A DNA stretch of 45,330 bases, from positions 1 to 45,330 of the forward strand of contig CALXZJ010000010.1 in NCBI GenBank assembly GCA_944393235.1, read 5' to 3'. The notes under the pieces were generated by a model. That model was not told the DNA's origin. It saw nothing but the letters and a program-made list of their open reading frames with translations, and ran no database searches. Positions 26,470-34,992 of this stretch are shown here, piece after piece (the stretch's first letter is position 1; every line of letters starts with the position of its first letter). Made by a program: the position numbers and the translations under genes. This DNA is from an uncultured Alphaproteobacteria bacterium (lineage in GTDB: Bacteria > Pseudomonadota > Alphaproteobacteria > RF32 > CAG-239).

Positions 26470-27423
26470 ATGGTTAAAATGAATGAAAGCAACGCCTACA
26501 AAAGAGGGCAGGAATTATTGGACAGCGGCATGTACAAAGAAGCGGTTGCCCAATTTGACGAAGTTATTAAAGAACAGCCTGATTCTTGGAAGGCTATCAA
26601 TTCAAAAGGCTTTGCCTATCAAAAAATGAGCAAATATACCGAAGCGGTAGAATGTTTTGACAAAGCTTTAGCAATTAATCCCAAATCTGTTGAAGTGCTA
26701 AACAACAAAGGCGTGACGTTAAGTATGCGCGGGCTTTATAAGGAAGCCCTCACCTGCTTTGACGAGGCTTTTGCCATTGACAAGACATCTTTGGAGGCCT
26801 TAAACGGCAAAGCAATTGCTTTACAGCATATGTTTTTATTTAAGGAAGCACTGGATGTTTTGGAACAAGCCATGAAAATTGACAACAAACATCCGCAAAC
26901 ATTGCTCAGCATTGCCGTAACGTTACAAAAATTGAAGCAATACGACCGTTCCATCGCCTTTTTTAAGAAAGTTTTGTCATCAGATAAATCAAATGTTAAG
27001 GCATGGAATGGTATCGGCGTAACTTATCAGTTAATGGGTGACAACGATGCCGCCTTAAAATGTTTTACAAAAATTTTAAACATTAACAGCAATGAAATTC
27101 AAGCATGGATAAGCATTGGGTTTGTTTATCAGAAGATGTTTAAGTTTAAAGATGCTTTGAAATGTTATAAAAAAGCACAAATTTTGGTTGGAGGCCGTTA
27201 TCATCATAAATTATACGACGGTTTGGCTTCATGTTTAACCAAATTATCAGAATTTGACCAAGCCATTGAGGTTTACAAACAAATCTTTCAACATGAAGAA
27301 GGCAAGAAAAAATGGGACGCCCAACGTTCTATCAAGTTTGTAAATAAATTAAAACGTAAAAAAGCGGTAGGCACACTGCCTGATATCATGGCAGGCGCTG
27401 CTGATACCGATGCCGGAAATTAA
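26470..27423 (+). CDS. Tetratricopeptide repeat protein
   Basis: The 317-residue protein is almost entirely TPR: about eight repeats of the 34-residue type, for example YKEAVAQFDEVIKEQPDSWK, YTEAVECFDKALAINPKSVE and FKDALKCYKKAQ. It has no signal peptide or membrane helix, so a cytoplasmic scaffold is likely. It ends with a basic segment (KLKRKK). Its position after moxR-DUF58 suggests a part in the same system, though a separate promoter and 100-nt gap argue for some independence. Confidence 0.88.
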   Translation: MVKMNESNAYKRGQELLDSGMYKEAVAQFDEVIKEQPDSWKAINSKGFAYQKMSKYTEAVECFDKALAINPKSVEVLNNKGVTLSMRGLYKEALTCFDEAFAIDKTSLEALNGKAIALQHMFLFKEALDVLEQAMKIDNKHPQTLLSIAVTLQKLKQYDRSIAFFKKVLSSDKSNVKAWNGIGVTYQLMGDNDAALKCFTKILNINSNEIQAWISIGFVYQKMFKFKDALKCYKKAQILVGGRYHHKLYDGLASCLTKLSEFDQAIEVYKQIFQHEEGKKKWDAQRSIKFVNKLKRKKAVGTLPDIMAGAADTDAGN

Positions 27424-27441
27424 CAATTAATTTTCAACTTT

Positions 27442-27469
27442 AAAAGTCGCCTTTATAAGGCGGCTTTTT
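27442..27469. terminator. Bidirectional Rho-independent terminator
   Basis: AAAAGTCGCCTT, a short loop and AAGGCGGCTTTTT, with one G-T pair, lie between the convergent TPR and pilin-like genes. Confidence 0.8.
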
Positions 27470-28146
27470 CATTTTGTATTTTTAAAACAAAATTGAAAAT
27501 AAACTTGTTTTTTATCCGTTAAGGTTAGCTGTTGTTCACAAATATTGGTCATTTCGGTTATACTCATATTGGCAAAGTCGTATTGCTTTTCAATTAAGTT
27601 AAAACCTTTACCGCCTCCGGGCTGATTGCGCAAATATATAGCACAAAACCCGTTGGGATTATCTTTATAAATCGGCTGCAAAGCAGATAAAATATTCCGA
27701 CAATAAGAAATCCCGATGTCAAGGCTTGGAAAAGTGATGGGGGATTCATATTGTGGTTTTCCATAGATGACGAGCTTAGTTTCACCCTGATAAGGAACTT
27801 TGTTAGCATAAACGGCGTTGTAAGTACCAAAAGAATCTTTTAAATAATCAATAGAGTTACTGGCTTCAACAATGCGCATACCTTCCGGAAGAGCATTGAG
27901 CTTTTGATAAAACGGGATGAGGGAAATCTGTTTTTCCATTTCAAAATGAAATTCATATTGATACATATGTACAGTATTGATAAGTTCCGAAATCTGTGCC
28001 GCATGTTTATTAAGCTTATATTTCATCATCGCTCTGGAATAACCGGCGATAGCGCCGACCGAAAGAACACCAATTATAGCCAGCACCCCCAACATCTCCA
28101 CCATAGACCGCCCATTTTCACGCATAATTTTCTCTCCAAATTGCAA
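27469..28146 (-). CDS. Type IV pilin-like (pseudopilin) protein, copy 2
   Basis: This 225-residue protein starts with the same leader and helix as copy 1 (MQFGEKIMRENG then RSMVEMLGVLAIIGVLSVG), with Glu5 after the predicted cleavage at Gly-Arg. The following MMKYKLNKHAAQISELI region is also nearly the same. From about residue 60 on it is unrelated to copy 1 and matches no family that I know. It has several cysteines (ISYCRNI, FCAIYL, NICEQQL, FCFKN), which could form disulphides outside the cytoplasm. The promoter region is shared with copy 1 as well. Together they look like members of a larger pilin-like family with one fixed end and one variable end. Confidence 0.8.
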   Translation of the reverse strand: MQFGEKIMRENGRSMVEMLGVLAIIGVLSVGAIAGYSRAMMKYKLNKHAAQISELINTVHMYQYEFHFEMEKQISLIPFYQKLNALPEGMRIVEASNSIDYLKDSFGTYNAVYANKVPYQGETKLVIYGKPQYESPITFPSLDIGISYCRNILSALQPIYKDNPNGFCAIYLRNQPGGGKGFNLIEKQYDFANMSITEMTNICEQQLTLTDKKQVYFQFCFKNTK

Positions 28147-28166
28147 AAAATACCTGTTTACGCGTC

Positions 28167-28194
28167 ATTCTAAACCGTTTTTTTTTTTTGCAAT
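28167..28194 (-). promoter_or_regulatory. Candidate promoter with a 12-T homopolymer in the spacer, copy 2
   Basis: The same arrangement as upstream of copy 1: TAGAAT and TTGCAA-like boxes around a run of twelve T (28178-28189, plus strand). The sequence outward from the tract is nearly the same for about 30 nt in both copies. Confidence 0.5.
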
Positions 28195-28249
28195 TTTAAA
28201 GAGTCTGGTGGGGATAAGTTTCTACCGGTAGACGCAATATGCACTTTAC

Positions 28250-28363
28250 TGTCATGCCACTGCCGAGCGGTGCTCGGCAGTTCAGGCATCTCCTATCCAA
28301 ACGGGCAACAGACGCCTTAACCGCCGTACCCTCGCGCAGCGGTGGCGTGATAGAAAGGAATGC
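28250..28363 (+). repeat. Dispersed intergenic repeat with a perfect hairpin, copy B
   Basis: Positions 28250-28292 repeat 961-1003 exactly as far as I can align, including the 9-bp hairpin at 28260-28280. The CAGACGCCTTAACCGCCG block follows at 28309-28326 and a GGCGTGA..GAAAGGAA-like block near 28343. The order of the last two blocks differs from copy A, so the family is mosaic. The 263-nt gap holds no gene that I can support. Confidence 0.7.
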
Positions 28364-28409
28364 AACACGAAAGAGGTATCTTGATAAAAAAGGCAGGAAA
28401 ATATTTGTA

Positions 28410-29102
28410 TCAATTCTGCAAAATTTTTGCGGCAATAATATTCATTTCCTCTTCTGTCATACGATGAGCCAGATTGTCAAACCTAAAATCTTTGGTCTGA
28501 ATGCCATGTTGCTCGAGCCAAGAAAGGGAATAATCAAGGGTTTTGTACTGAACCGATAAATCTTCTTTACCATGAAACATCCAAACTTCGGGACGGGAAA
28601 CCAGATGTTGTGCCAAAACATTTTTTCCGGCAACAATTCCGGAAAGTGCAAAACAAGTTTTGACTTCATGTTGCCGCGTCAAAGCAGTAAAGATAGCCAA
28701 CATTGCTCCTTGAGAAAAACCCATAATATAAGTTTGATTGTCAGAAATCCCATATTGTTGCTGCAAATCATCAATCATCAGATTAATTTTTTTTGAAACA
28801 GCCAGCATGTCAGCTCCGGTTAAAGTATAAATATCTATAATTTGTTCCAGCGGTGTTTCCGCTATGCGGCGCAAATTTTCAGGATCAACTTTAAGCAGGC
28901 TGAACCATTGCTTTTTATCCGCATTTGTTTCGCAAGGGGTTTCAGATTCGGGTAAAATAAGCCATGCATTTTTTAGTTTTTCTTTTAACATTTGCGCAGC
29001 GTAATCAATATCATTTGCGCAACCTCTGTACCCATGAATAAAAAATATCAATTTATCCGGTGTTTCACCGATTTTGTAACACTTGTGAACATAATGTGAC
29101 AA
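28410..29102 (-). CDS. Alpha/beta hydrolase, phospholipase/carboxylesterase family
   Basis: The 230-residue protein resembles the YpfH/carboxylesterase 2 family. It has the oxyanion strand LIFFIHGYRGCANDIDYAAQ, the nucleophile elbow MGFSQGAMLAIFTAL with Ser in GFSQG, the late acidic region MFHGKEDLSVQYKT and a C-terminal His in DNLAHRMTEEEM. There is no signal peptide, so it is probably a cytoplasmic esterase or thioesterase of unknown substrate. It diverges from the unknown gene that starts at 29184. Confidence 0.85.
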   Translation of the reverse strand: MSHYVHKCYKIGETPDKLIFFIHGYRGCANDIDYAAQMLKEKLKNAWLILPESETPCETNADKKQWFSLLKVDPENLRRIAETPLEQIIDIYTLTGADMLAVSKKINLMIDDLQQQYGISDNQTYIMGFSQGAMLAIFTALTRQHEVKTCFALSGIVAGKNVLAQHLVSRPEVWMFHGKEDLSVQYKTLDYSLSWLEQHGIQTKDFRFDNLAHRMTEEEMNIIAAKILQN

Positions 29103-29183
29103 GACAAAAGCTCCTGTTTGGTATACTGTATAAAAAACTTAAAACAAAACCAACATATAACAAATAACACGAATATACAAGAG

Positions 29184-30605
29184 ATGAATAACAACCCTTT
29201 CGCAAAAATATTTAAAAGTGCTTTAATTGATGACGTCTTGAGTAAAAGTATTTTATTAAGCCACAATAATTCAGAGCAGACACCATCCAGAATTAAAATA
29301 TTTTTAGAAGAACTGAACCGTTTTTTTATGAGTTCTGGCGAAGTTCCTGTTCATCTGCAAAACTATGCAATCAATGAGAAAGCTTTGCTTTCATATGCTT
29401 TGTTTTTGCGCGGTTATATGCGCGATGCTCAGAAAGTTTTGCAAAATATTGAAAGCAAATATACCTGCGATACTGATATGCTGCGCTTGTTTGAAGCCTC
29501 TAGCCATTATGCAGTAGCTTGCAATGGAAAAATAAAAGGCAGCAATCATGTCTATGATGACGAAGTTGGATACCTTTTTTGCAAAGTTGATTTATCAAAA
29601 GGTATTGTCAATGCACGGTTTGCAAGGCAAGAAAATTCAATCAATCCGGAACGTAAAAATCTGGTTTTGTTTATGCCTTTCCGAATTAAAAATAATGAAC
29701 TTGAACTAAAAAAGTGGCTGTATAAAAATATGTATACCAGTCTTGATAATCCCCAAGTTTTTGGTAAAGATACAGACGTTTATGTTGCTTATTTTCCTAT
29801 CCAAAAATCACGATGTGCAAAAATCAGTTCAACTATTAAAACCGTGATTAATCCCAAGAATTATACGGAAACTCAAGATGTTGATTTGGTTAAGCAGGCT
29901 TTTTTGCCTTTGCTGGCATCAAACATCAAAATTGATGATGATGGTCAAGTTTTGCAAGCTGAAACATACACGCCTGCACAGTTAAAGAAAAATTTTGCTA
30001 ATATGACTTTTATGAGCTACTGCGCCGGTACGGCTGATGCACATCGGGTTGTTACGGTTATGCGGCATATCTCTGAACAACTTTATTCTAAAGATGACAC
30101 ACAAAAAGCATTGCAAAATTTGTTTATTGTCAGCTATGGTTTTTTACCGCTGCAAAAATATTCGGATTATTCCGGTGCGCATTTCTTTTCTAACGAAGTT
30201 CACGATAATTATAAAAAAGAACCATTCGCTAAAATGAACAATCCTGAAATGTATGAGTTTTGCAAATTCCGAAACGAAAATTTACTGCCGGCAAAAGTGA
30301 CTCTCATGCCGGATCAGCGCAATTTTGTGGTAGCGCTTAAAAACGATTCTTCTTTTACAATTGTTGATAATAAAGAAAAATTAATAGAAATTTGCGATAC
30401 GGAATTTGGACACAATATTGCGCATGTTACAGCAAGCCGTTTGGGATATGATTTTGGTTCGCAACAGTTTAAAACTGTTTTGGAAAATGCCGTCAGCGGT
30501 AAAAGAGGAACGGACGTATTTTATCGCCAAAGACATGGTGAGGCAGATGCCCGTACACGTTTGACAATGGCTTCACTGCTTAATTTAAAACAACAGCTTG
30601 TATGA
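29184..30605 (+). CDS. Unrecognised protein, 473 residues
   Basis: I do not recognise this protein. It has no signal peptide or membrane helix. The middle part alternates strands and helices (KNLVLFMPFRIKNNELELKK, DVYVAYFPIQ) and contains MSYCAGTADAHRVVTVMRH, which could be a hydrolase-like nucleophile turn, though no other catalytic residue can be named. The end is basic and helical (RQRHGEADARTRLTM). The start chosen is ATG 29184. A longer frame opening with TTG at 29118 overlaps what looks like a promoter -10 (TATACT). The next gene, also unrecognised, is on the same strand after a gap with its own promoter. Confidence 0.7.
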   Translation: MNNNPFAKIFKSALIDDVLSKSILLSHNNSEQTPSRIKIFLEELNRFFMSSGEVPVHLQNYAINEKALLSYALFLRGYMRDAQKVLQNIESKYTCDTDMLRLFEASSHYAVACNGKIKGSNHVYDDEVGYLFCKVDLSKGIVNARFARQENSINPERKNLVLFMPFRIKNNELELKKWLYKNMYTSLDNPQVFGKDTDVYVAYFPIQKSRCAKISSTIKTVINPKNYTETQDVDLVKQAFLPLLASNIKIDDDGQVLQAETYTPAQLKKNFANMTFMSYCAGTADAHRVVTVMRHISEQLYSKDDTQKALQNLFIVSYGFLPLQKYSDYSGAHFFSNEVHDNYKKEPFAKMNNPEMYEFCKFRNENLLPAKVTLMPDQRNFVVALKNDSSFTIVDNKEKLIEICDTEFGHNIAHVTASRLGYDFGSQQFKTVLENAVSGKRGTDVFYRQRHGEADARTRLTMASLLNLKQQLV

Positions 30606-30638
30606 TGTTATCAAGTTTTATACGATGTCAAAATTTGT

Positions 30639-30667
30639 TTGAAAACAACAGATAATTATGTTATAAT
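30639..30667 (+). promoter_or_regulatory. Candidate sigma-70-type promoter with flanking inverted repeat
   Basis: TTGAAA and a consensus TATAAT are spaced by 17 nt, 24 nt upstream of the next start codon. AACAACA (about 30644) and TGTTGTT (about 30672) flank the -10 as an inverted repeat that could be an operator. Confidence 0.6.
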
Positions 30668-30691
30668 TAATTTGTTGTTAAGGGAGGACGT

Positions 30692-31747
30692 ATGGATTTT
30701 GCCGAAATTGCCGAGTTGAAACAACAAGAACCGGAAAAAGCGCAAACCGGTTTGACCGGCGGCGAACAGGCGTCTTTTCTTTCTTTGTTGCGCAAATATA
30801 TTATTGAGCGCATTAGTCATTTTTTCCCGTATATCAATGATGCCAAATGTCATGTACATTTTTTATTTCCGGAAAAATTTAAGCCTGAAAAAAATAATGA
30901 TTTTGTCATAAAAGTTTTAAAAGTCCGGCATCCGCAGCGGCAGAGCCGTGCAAGTACTGCTTTGGCTGCTGCTTTAGCAGCCGGAAAAGAATACGGAAAT
31001 GTTATTTCGGTTTTTGGCGAAGATGGCAAAAAACATATTATAGCCGTATTAGGGTGTTTGCATGATCCGGTGCTGTCTTTGTACTACAATGTGCGAACAA
31101 TGTTTCAAGTTATGCAGCAAAAATATCTTTATCCCGAATATTTTGAAAATATTGAGCGGCAAATGTGGATGTGGCGCGATAAAGGTGTTGCCGAAGAACG
31201 AATTTCTGCCATGTTGAAAGCAACTAATTTTAATTATGAAAAAGTTCGTAAGATTACGGCTTTTTATGCCGATGTGCAGGCTTTTGCCGGTGCTGCAACT
31301 TATTTAGCGGTTAAAGCCGTACAATCCGGCGAAACGGATTTGATAGATAAAACGGAAAAATTCGTTCTGTTGGAATCCGCCGGTTTATCCGAAAATTTGC
31401 TAAATGTTCAACATTGTGTATTAAACTGTGCTTATCCGGCAGTGAAAAATCTTATTGCTCAAGTTAAAAATCATGGTGCCGCCGCGTATCTTGATCCGCA
31501 AGGCTGGGTTGACTGGAAAAAATTGTACGATTACACTTTATCCGAGGTAAAAAATATTGATTATTCTCCGCATGCCATTATGGATGCTCGACAGAATGAG
31601 GGAAAGTTTTTGCAAGCTTTGGCTAAACAATATCCTAAACGGCAGCAAATGCTCAATATTTTGCCATGGTGTCCGGAATATAAAAACAGCAAAATTTTGC
31701 AAGACTTTGTAGAAGCACAAAGATTTTATCTAAATAATCAATCTTAA
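30692..31747 (+). CDS. Unrecognised protein, 351 residues
   Basis: I do not recognise this protein. It is soluble, helix-rich and without a signal peptide. An early segment reads KCHVHFLFPEKF and VIKVLKVRHPQRQSRASTAL, followed by VISVFGEDGKKHIIAVLGCL, which looks like a small beta domain. The C-terminal two thirds are helical with many aromatic residues (MWMWRDKG, WVDWKKLYDY, LPWCPEYKNS). GGGAGGA lies 5 nt before the ATG, so the start is firm. It may form a functional pair with the unknown gene upstream. Confidence 0.7.
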   Translation: MDFAEIAELKQQEPEKAQTGLTGGEQASFLSLLRKYIIERISHFFPYINDAKCHVHFLFPEKFKPEKNNDFVIKVLKVRHPQRQSRASTALAAALAAGKEYGNVISVFGEDGKKHIIAVLGCLHDPVLSLYYNVRTMFQVMQQKYLYPEYFENIERQMWMWRDKGVAEERISAMLKATNFNYEKVRKITAFYADVQAFAGAATYLAVKAVQSGETDLIDKTEKFVLLESAGLSENLLNVQHCVLNCAYPAVKNLIAQVKNHGAAAYLDPQGWVDWKKLYDYTLSEVKNIDYSPHAIMDARQNEGKFLQALAKQYPKRQQMLNILPWCPEYKNSKILQDFVEAQRFYLNNQS

Positions 31748-31793
31748 ACAAAAATGATAATATGTTTTTGATGCCTTAAATACAGACTTATGT

Positions 31794-31829
31794 ACAAAGA
31801 GCAATCTACACATCAGCAGATTGCTCTTT
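31794..31829. other. 13-bp hairpin between converging genes
   Basis: CAAAGAGCAATCT pairs perfectly with AGATTGCTCTTTG around a 10-nt loop. There is no T run on either strand, so it is not a classical terminator, but its place between convergent genes suggests a transcription end or an RNA-stability element. Confidence 0.5.
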
Positions 31830-31851
31830 GGGGATTAAAATGTAGATTAAG

Positions 31852-32187
31852 TTATTGGCAACTGTATAAACCGCCGCAGTTTCTGGCACTGGGACGCAAA
31901 CCTGCCCGCGTACATTCTTCTTTAGTATATCGATAATCTTCCGGGCAACAACGCTTATAATAGCTGCTATTATAGGGGCATTGTTCGCTTAAAATCTGTC
32001 CTTTGGCACAAGATGTGCGGCTATATCCGGCACTAATGCATTTTTGATCAGAAGATTGAGCAGAACTGTGTCCTGTAGAACCAACACTGCTGGAGGCTGC
32101 CGGTAAAAACGTAACCCCGGCGTTTACAGCACTGCTAAGCCCTAAAACCAAAGCTGACACCAAGCAGATAAACTTAATTTTTTGCAT
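31852..32187 (-). CDS. Small cysteine-rich secreted protein
   Basis: The 111-residue protein has a clear signal peptide (MQKIKFICLVSALVLGL, ending at about VNA). The mature part opens with a Ser/Gly-rich stretch and then has eight cysteines in two related blocks: CISAGYSRTSC with a following QCP..RCCP, and CTRAGLRPSARNC with GGLYSC. This suggests four disulphides and a stable small extracellular or periplasmic domain. I know no named family. AAGGAG lies 8 nt before the ATG. Confidence 0.75.
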   Translation of the reverse strand: MQKIKFICLVSALVLGLSSAVNAGVTFLPAASSSVGSTGHSSAQSSDQKCISAGYSRTSCAKGQILSEQCPYNSSYYKRCCPEDYRYTKEECTRAGLRPSARNCGGLYSCQ

Positions 32188-32219
32188 TTGCTTTACTCCT
32201 TAAATTATACTTATCTAGT

Positions 32220-32247
32220 ATTATACTTGTTTTGTTTTTGAATGCAA
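32220..32247 (-). promoter_or_regulatory. Candidate sigma-70-type promoter for the cysteine-rich gene
   Basis: TTGCAT and a consensus TATAAT on the minus strand are spaced by 16 nt, 32 nt upstream of the start codon. Confidence 0.6.
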
Positions 32248-32265
32248 GCACGATGAAAGTTTTAT

Positions 32266-32299
32266 AAAAAAGAATCCCCGCAAGCGGGGATTCTTTTTT
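32266..32299. terminator. Rho-independent terminator
   Basis: AAAAAAGAATCCCCGC, AA and GCGGGGATTCTTTTTT form a 16-bp perfect stem just after fabG. It has T runs on both strands. Confidence 0.9.
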
Positions 32300-32314
32300 A
32301 TAAAAGGCAAAACC

Positions 32315-33052
32315 TTAAATCATTGCCATACCGCCATTAACATGGATGGTCTGACCGGTAATGTATTGTGCTTCATCAGAAGCTAAGAAAGCAACAGCAT
32401 TGGCAATATCCTGTGCTTCGCCAAGCTTGCCTTCCGGAATTTTTGCCAACAACGCAGCTTTAACATCATCAGGCAAGACATCGGTCATCGGTGTACGGAT
32501 AAAGCCCGGTGCCACGGAATTAACCGTAATACCGCGGGAACCAACTTCTTGAGCCAAGCATTTGTTCATAGCGATCATACCGGCTTTAGATGCCGAATAG
32601 TTAGCCTGACCGGCATTGCCCATAACACCAACGACGGAAGCAATACCGATAATACGACCAAAACGGCGCTTCATCATACCGCGAACAATCGCTTTTGCCA
32701 ATTTAAAACCGGCAGAAAGATTAACATCTAATACCAACTGCCAATCCTCATCACTCATACGCATGAACAAATTGTCACGCGTCAATCCGGCATTATTAAC
32801 CAAAATATCGATTTGACCGAATTTAGCTTCGACTTCTTTAACCAAATTGGCGATTTCTTCAGTTTTGGAAAGATTGGCGACAAACCATTCAACCCGGTCG
32901 CCTAATTCGGCTTTTAATTTTTCCATCGGTTCAGAACGCATATCGGTTAAGGCAAGCGTTGCACCTTGAGCATGCAGCGTACGGGCAATTTTATCACCTA
33001 AACCGCCGGCGGCTCCGGTAATTAAAGCTACTTTTCCATCTAATCTAAACAT
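32315..33052 (-). CDS. fabG: 3-oxoacyl-ACP reductase FabG
   Basis: FabG reduces 3-oxoacyl-ACP with NADPH in fatty-acid elongation. The short-chain dehydrogenase motifs are complete: VALITGAAGGLGDKIA for the cofactor, LVNNAGLTRDNLFMRM, the catalytic Ser in IIGIASVVGVMGN and YSASKAG with the Tyr-Lys pair, and the end ITGQTIHVNGGMAMI. Length is 245 residues. It follows fabD by 22 nt and shares its operon. Confidence 0.96.
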   Translation of the reverse strand: MFRLDGKVALITGAAGGLGDKIARTLHAQGATLALTDMRSEPMEKLKAELGDRVEWFVANLSKTEEIANLVKEVEAKFGQIDILVNNAGLTRDNLFMRMSDEDWQLVLDVNLSAGFKLAKAIVRGMMKRRFGRIIGIASVVGVMGNAGQANYSASKAGMIAMNKCLAQEVGSRGITVNSVAPGFIRTPMTDVLPDDVKAALLAKIPEGKLGEAQDIANAVAFLASDEAQYITGQTIHVNGGMAMI

Positions 33053-33074
33053 ATGATTATTCCTTTTCTAAAGT

Positions 33075-34019
33075 TTATAAATTTTTTGCCAGTTCTTCAA
33101 TTTCGGCTACGGAGCCGACTGAAAAAGCATTTATTTCTTTGTCGCTTTTTTTGACAATTCCTGAAAGAACTTTGCCGGCGCCCAATTCAACCACATCGGT
33201 TACGCCTTGTTCTTTCATATACATAACGGTTTCCCGCCATCTGACTGTTCCGGTTACTTGTTCTATCAAGTTTTTGATTATTTCTTTATGGTTTGTTATC
33301 GGAGCAGCTAAAACATTTGCAATTAACGGTATCTCAGCATCATGACTTTCAACTTGCATAAAAGCCCTGGCCATAGCCTCGGCTGCCGGCTGCATTAACG
33401 GACTATGAAACGGCGCGCTCACCGGTAGACGCACACAGCGTCTGGCACCAAACTCAGAAGCAATTTCAACGGCTTTTTCAATGGCTGCGGTGTGTCCTGA
33501 CAAAACGACTTGCCCGTCAGAATTGTCATTGGCTGCAACGCACAAATTATGTTCGTCATTGCAGGCTTCTACCAAAGCATCAACATCTTTGAAAGACATT
33601 CCCAAAACAGCTGCCATGCCGCCAACGCCGAAAGGAACGGCTTTTTGCATAGAATCACCGCGGATGCGCAACAATTTTGCAGTATCTTCAAGCGAAAAAA
33701 CACCGGCGGCACAAGCTGCCGAATATTCACCAAGCGAATGACCGGCAACAAAAGCGGCTTTATCTTTTAACTTAATGCCAAATTCTTTTTCCAAAACGCG
33801 GACAATCGCCATAGAATGTGCCATCAATGCAGGCTGAGTGTTGGCTGTTAACAGCAACTCATTTTCCGGACCTTCGGTCATCAACTTAAACAAATCTTGA
33901 TTTAAGGCATTATTTACTTCTTCAAAAACTTCTTTTGCCGAAGCAAAATTATTGGCAAGGTCTTTGCCCATGCCGACAAACTGAGACCCTTGTCCGGGAA
34001 AAACAAAAGCATATTTCAT
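33075..34019 (-). CDS. fabD: Malonyl-CoA:ACP transacylase FabD
   Basis: FabD moves malonate from CoA to acyl carrier protein to supply fatty-acid synthesis. Motifs are FVFPGQGSQFVGMGKDL, the nucleophile in AGHSLGEYSA, the VCVAANDNSDGQVVLSG block in a slightly changed form (LCVAANDNS), and the His in PVSAPFHSPLM. Length is 314 residues. fabH, plsX and acpP are not adjacent in the window. Confidence 0.96.
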   Translation of the reverse strand: MKYAFVFPGQGSQFVGMGKDLANNFASAKEVFEEVNNALNQDLFKLMTEGPENELLLTANTQPALMAHSMAIVRVLEKEFGIKLKDKAAFVAGHSLGEYSAACAAGVFSLEDTAKLLRIRGDSMQKAVPFGVGGMAAVLGMSFKDVDALVEACNDEHNLCVAANDNSDGQVVLSGHTAAIEKAVEIASEFGARRCVRLPVSAPFHSPLMQPAAEAMARAFMQVESHDAEIPLIANVLAAPITNHKEIIKNLIEQVTGTVRWRETVMYMKEQGVTDVVELGAGKVLSGIVKKSDKEINAFSVGSVAEIEELAKNL

Positions 34020-34142
34020 TTATAAAAAACCTCTTTTCATTAATCTTTTATTTGGGAATTTAGGTTTACTTTAATTTAAAGTCAAGAATTTATGAAAAAT
34101 CAGACACAAGCTCTGAATAAATCAGTCAATAAGAGGGATTTA

Positions 34143-34964
34143 ATGCTTTATTATAAAAAAGTGTCAGTCATTACGGTTGCGCACAATTGCGCTCGTTTCT
34201 TGACGACGGCATTTAAATCTTTTGCTTATCAGGATTATAAAAACATGGAGTGGATTATTGTTAATGATGCCTCCACCGACAGTACGGCTCGACATTTGCA
34301 AAAATATCGCAAAAGAGACACCAGAGTAAAGCTGTGTTTAAATACAACTGAAAAAGGACTGACGGATTCATATGAATTTGCCATTACCAAAGCCAGCGGT
34401 GATTATATTGCTTTTTTGGAGCCTGAAAATTTCTGGATTAAAGATAAAATCAGCCGGCAAGTTGGCTTTATGGATCGTTTTGCGGCACCGCTTTCGCATA
34501 CGAGTTATGCTTTTGCCGATGATAAAGCTAATCTTTTGCCCGCCGGCTGCTGCCACATTGAGAAAAAAGTTAACTTATTAAACTTTCGCAAAGAAACTGA
34601 TATATGCCTTTCTACTTTTATGATGAATCGTGAGGAAATTAAAGACTTATTTCCTCGTGCTCAAAAATATAAAAATTTAGATTTGCTCATGTATTTAATG
34701 CAAAAAGGGTTGACCTCTCAGGGTATGAGTGATGTGTTGTCTTTGTGCCGGCCAAAATTTGACACACCGATGCATAAAACACATGTTGAACATATTCACA
34801 AAATATCCAAGAAAATGGCTGAACAAAACATTTCTATGCCCAATTTGTTCAAATATCAAATTTATAAAGCCAGTAATATTGTCAATATTAAATTGGATCC
34901 TTCAACTTGTATCGACCGCGATGTCAGTTTAAGCCTTGACGAACTGAGAAAATATAAGCTATAA
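34143..34964 (+). CDS. Family 2 glycosyltransferase-like protein with a changed DXD site
   Basis: The protein begins VSVITVAHNCARFLTTAFKS and WIIVNDASTDSTARHL, both typical of GT2 enzymes. At the place where the metal-binding DSDD normally sits it reads YIAFLEPENFWIKDKISRQ, so the DXD aspartates are replaced by Glu-Pro-Glu-Asn. It might be a different metal use or loss of activity. The C-terminal half is helical and unrecognised. The start chosen follows AGAGGG; an ATG 51 nt upstream is possible. It stands alone between fabD and ftsK. Confidence 0.75.
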   Translation: MLYYKKVSVITVAHNCARFLTTAFKSFAYQDYKNMEWIIVNDASTDSTARHLQKYRKRDTRVKLCLNTTEKGLTDSYEFAITKASGDYIAFLEPENFWIKDKISRQVGFMDRFAAPLSHTSYAFADDKANLLPAGCCHIEKKVNLLNFRKETDICLSTFMMNREEIKDLFPRAQKYKNLDLLMYLMQKGLTSQGMSDVLSLCRPKFDTPMHKTHVEHIHKISKKMAEQNISMPNLFKYQIYKASNIVNIKLDPSTCIDRDVSLSLDELRKYKL

Positions 34965-34992
34965 CTATTGTCATAATTAACGGATTTAAAAA

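Noticed and set aside
29118..29183. Longer N-terminus of the 473-residue unknown protein starting at TTG
   Set aside because: The TTG has no ribosome site, the added residues are low-complexity, and the stretch contains a promoter-like TATACT box.
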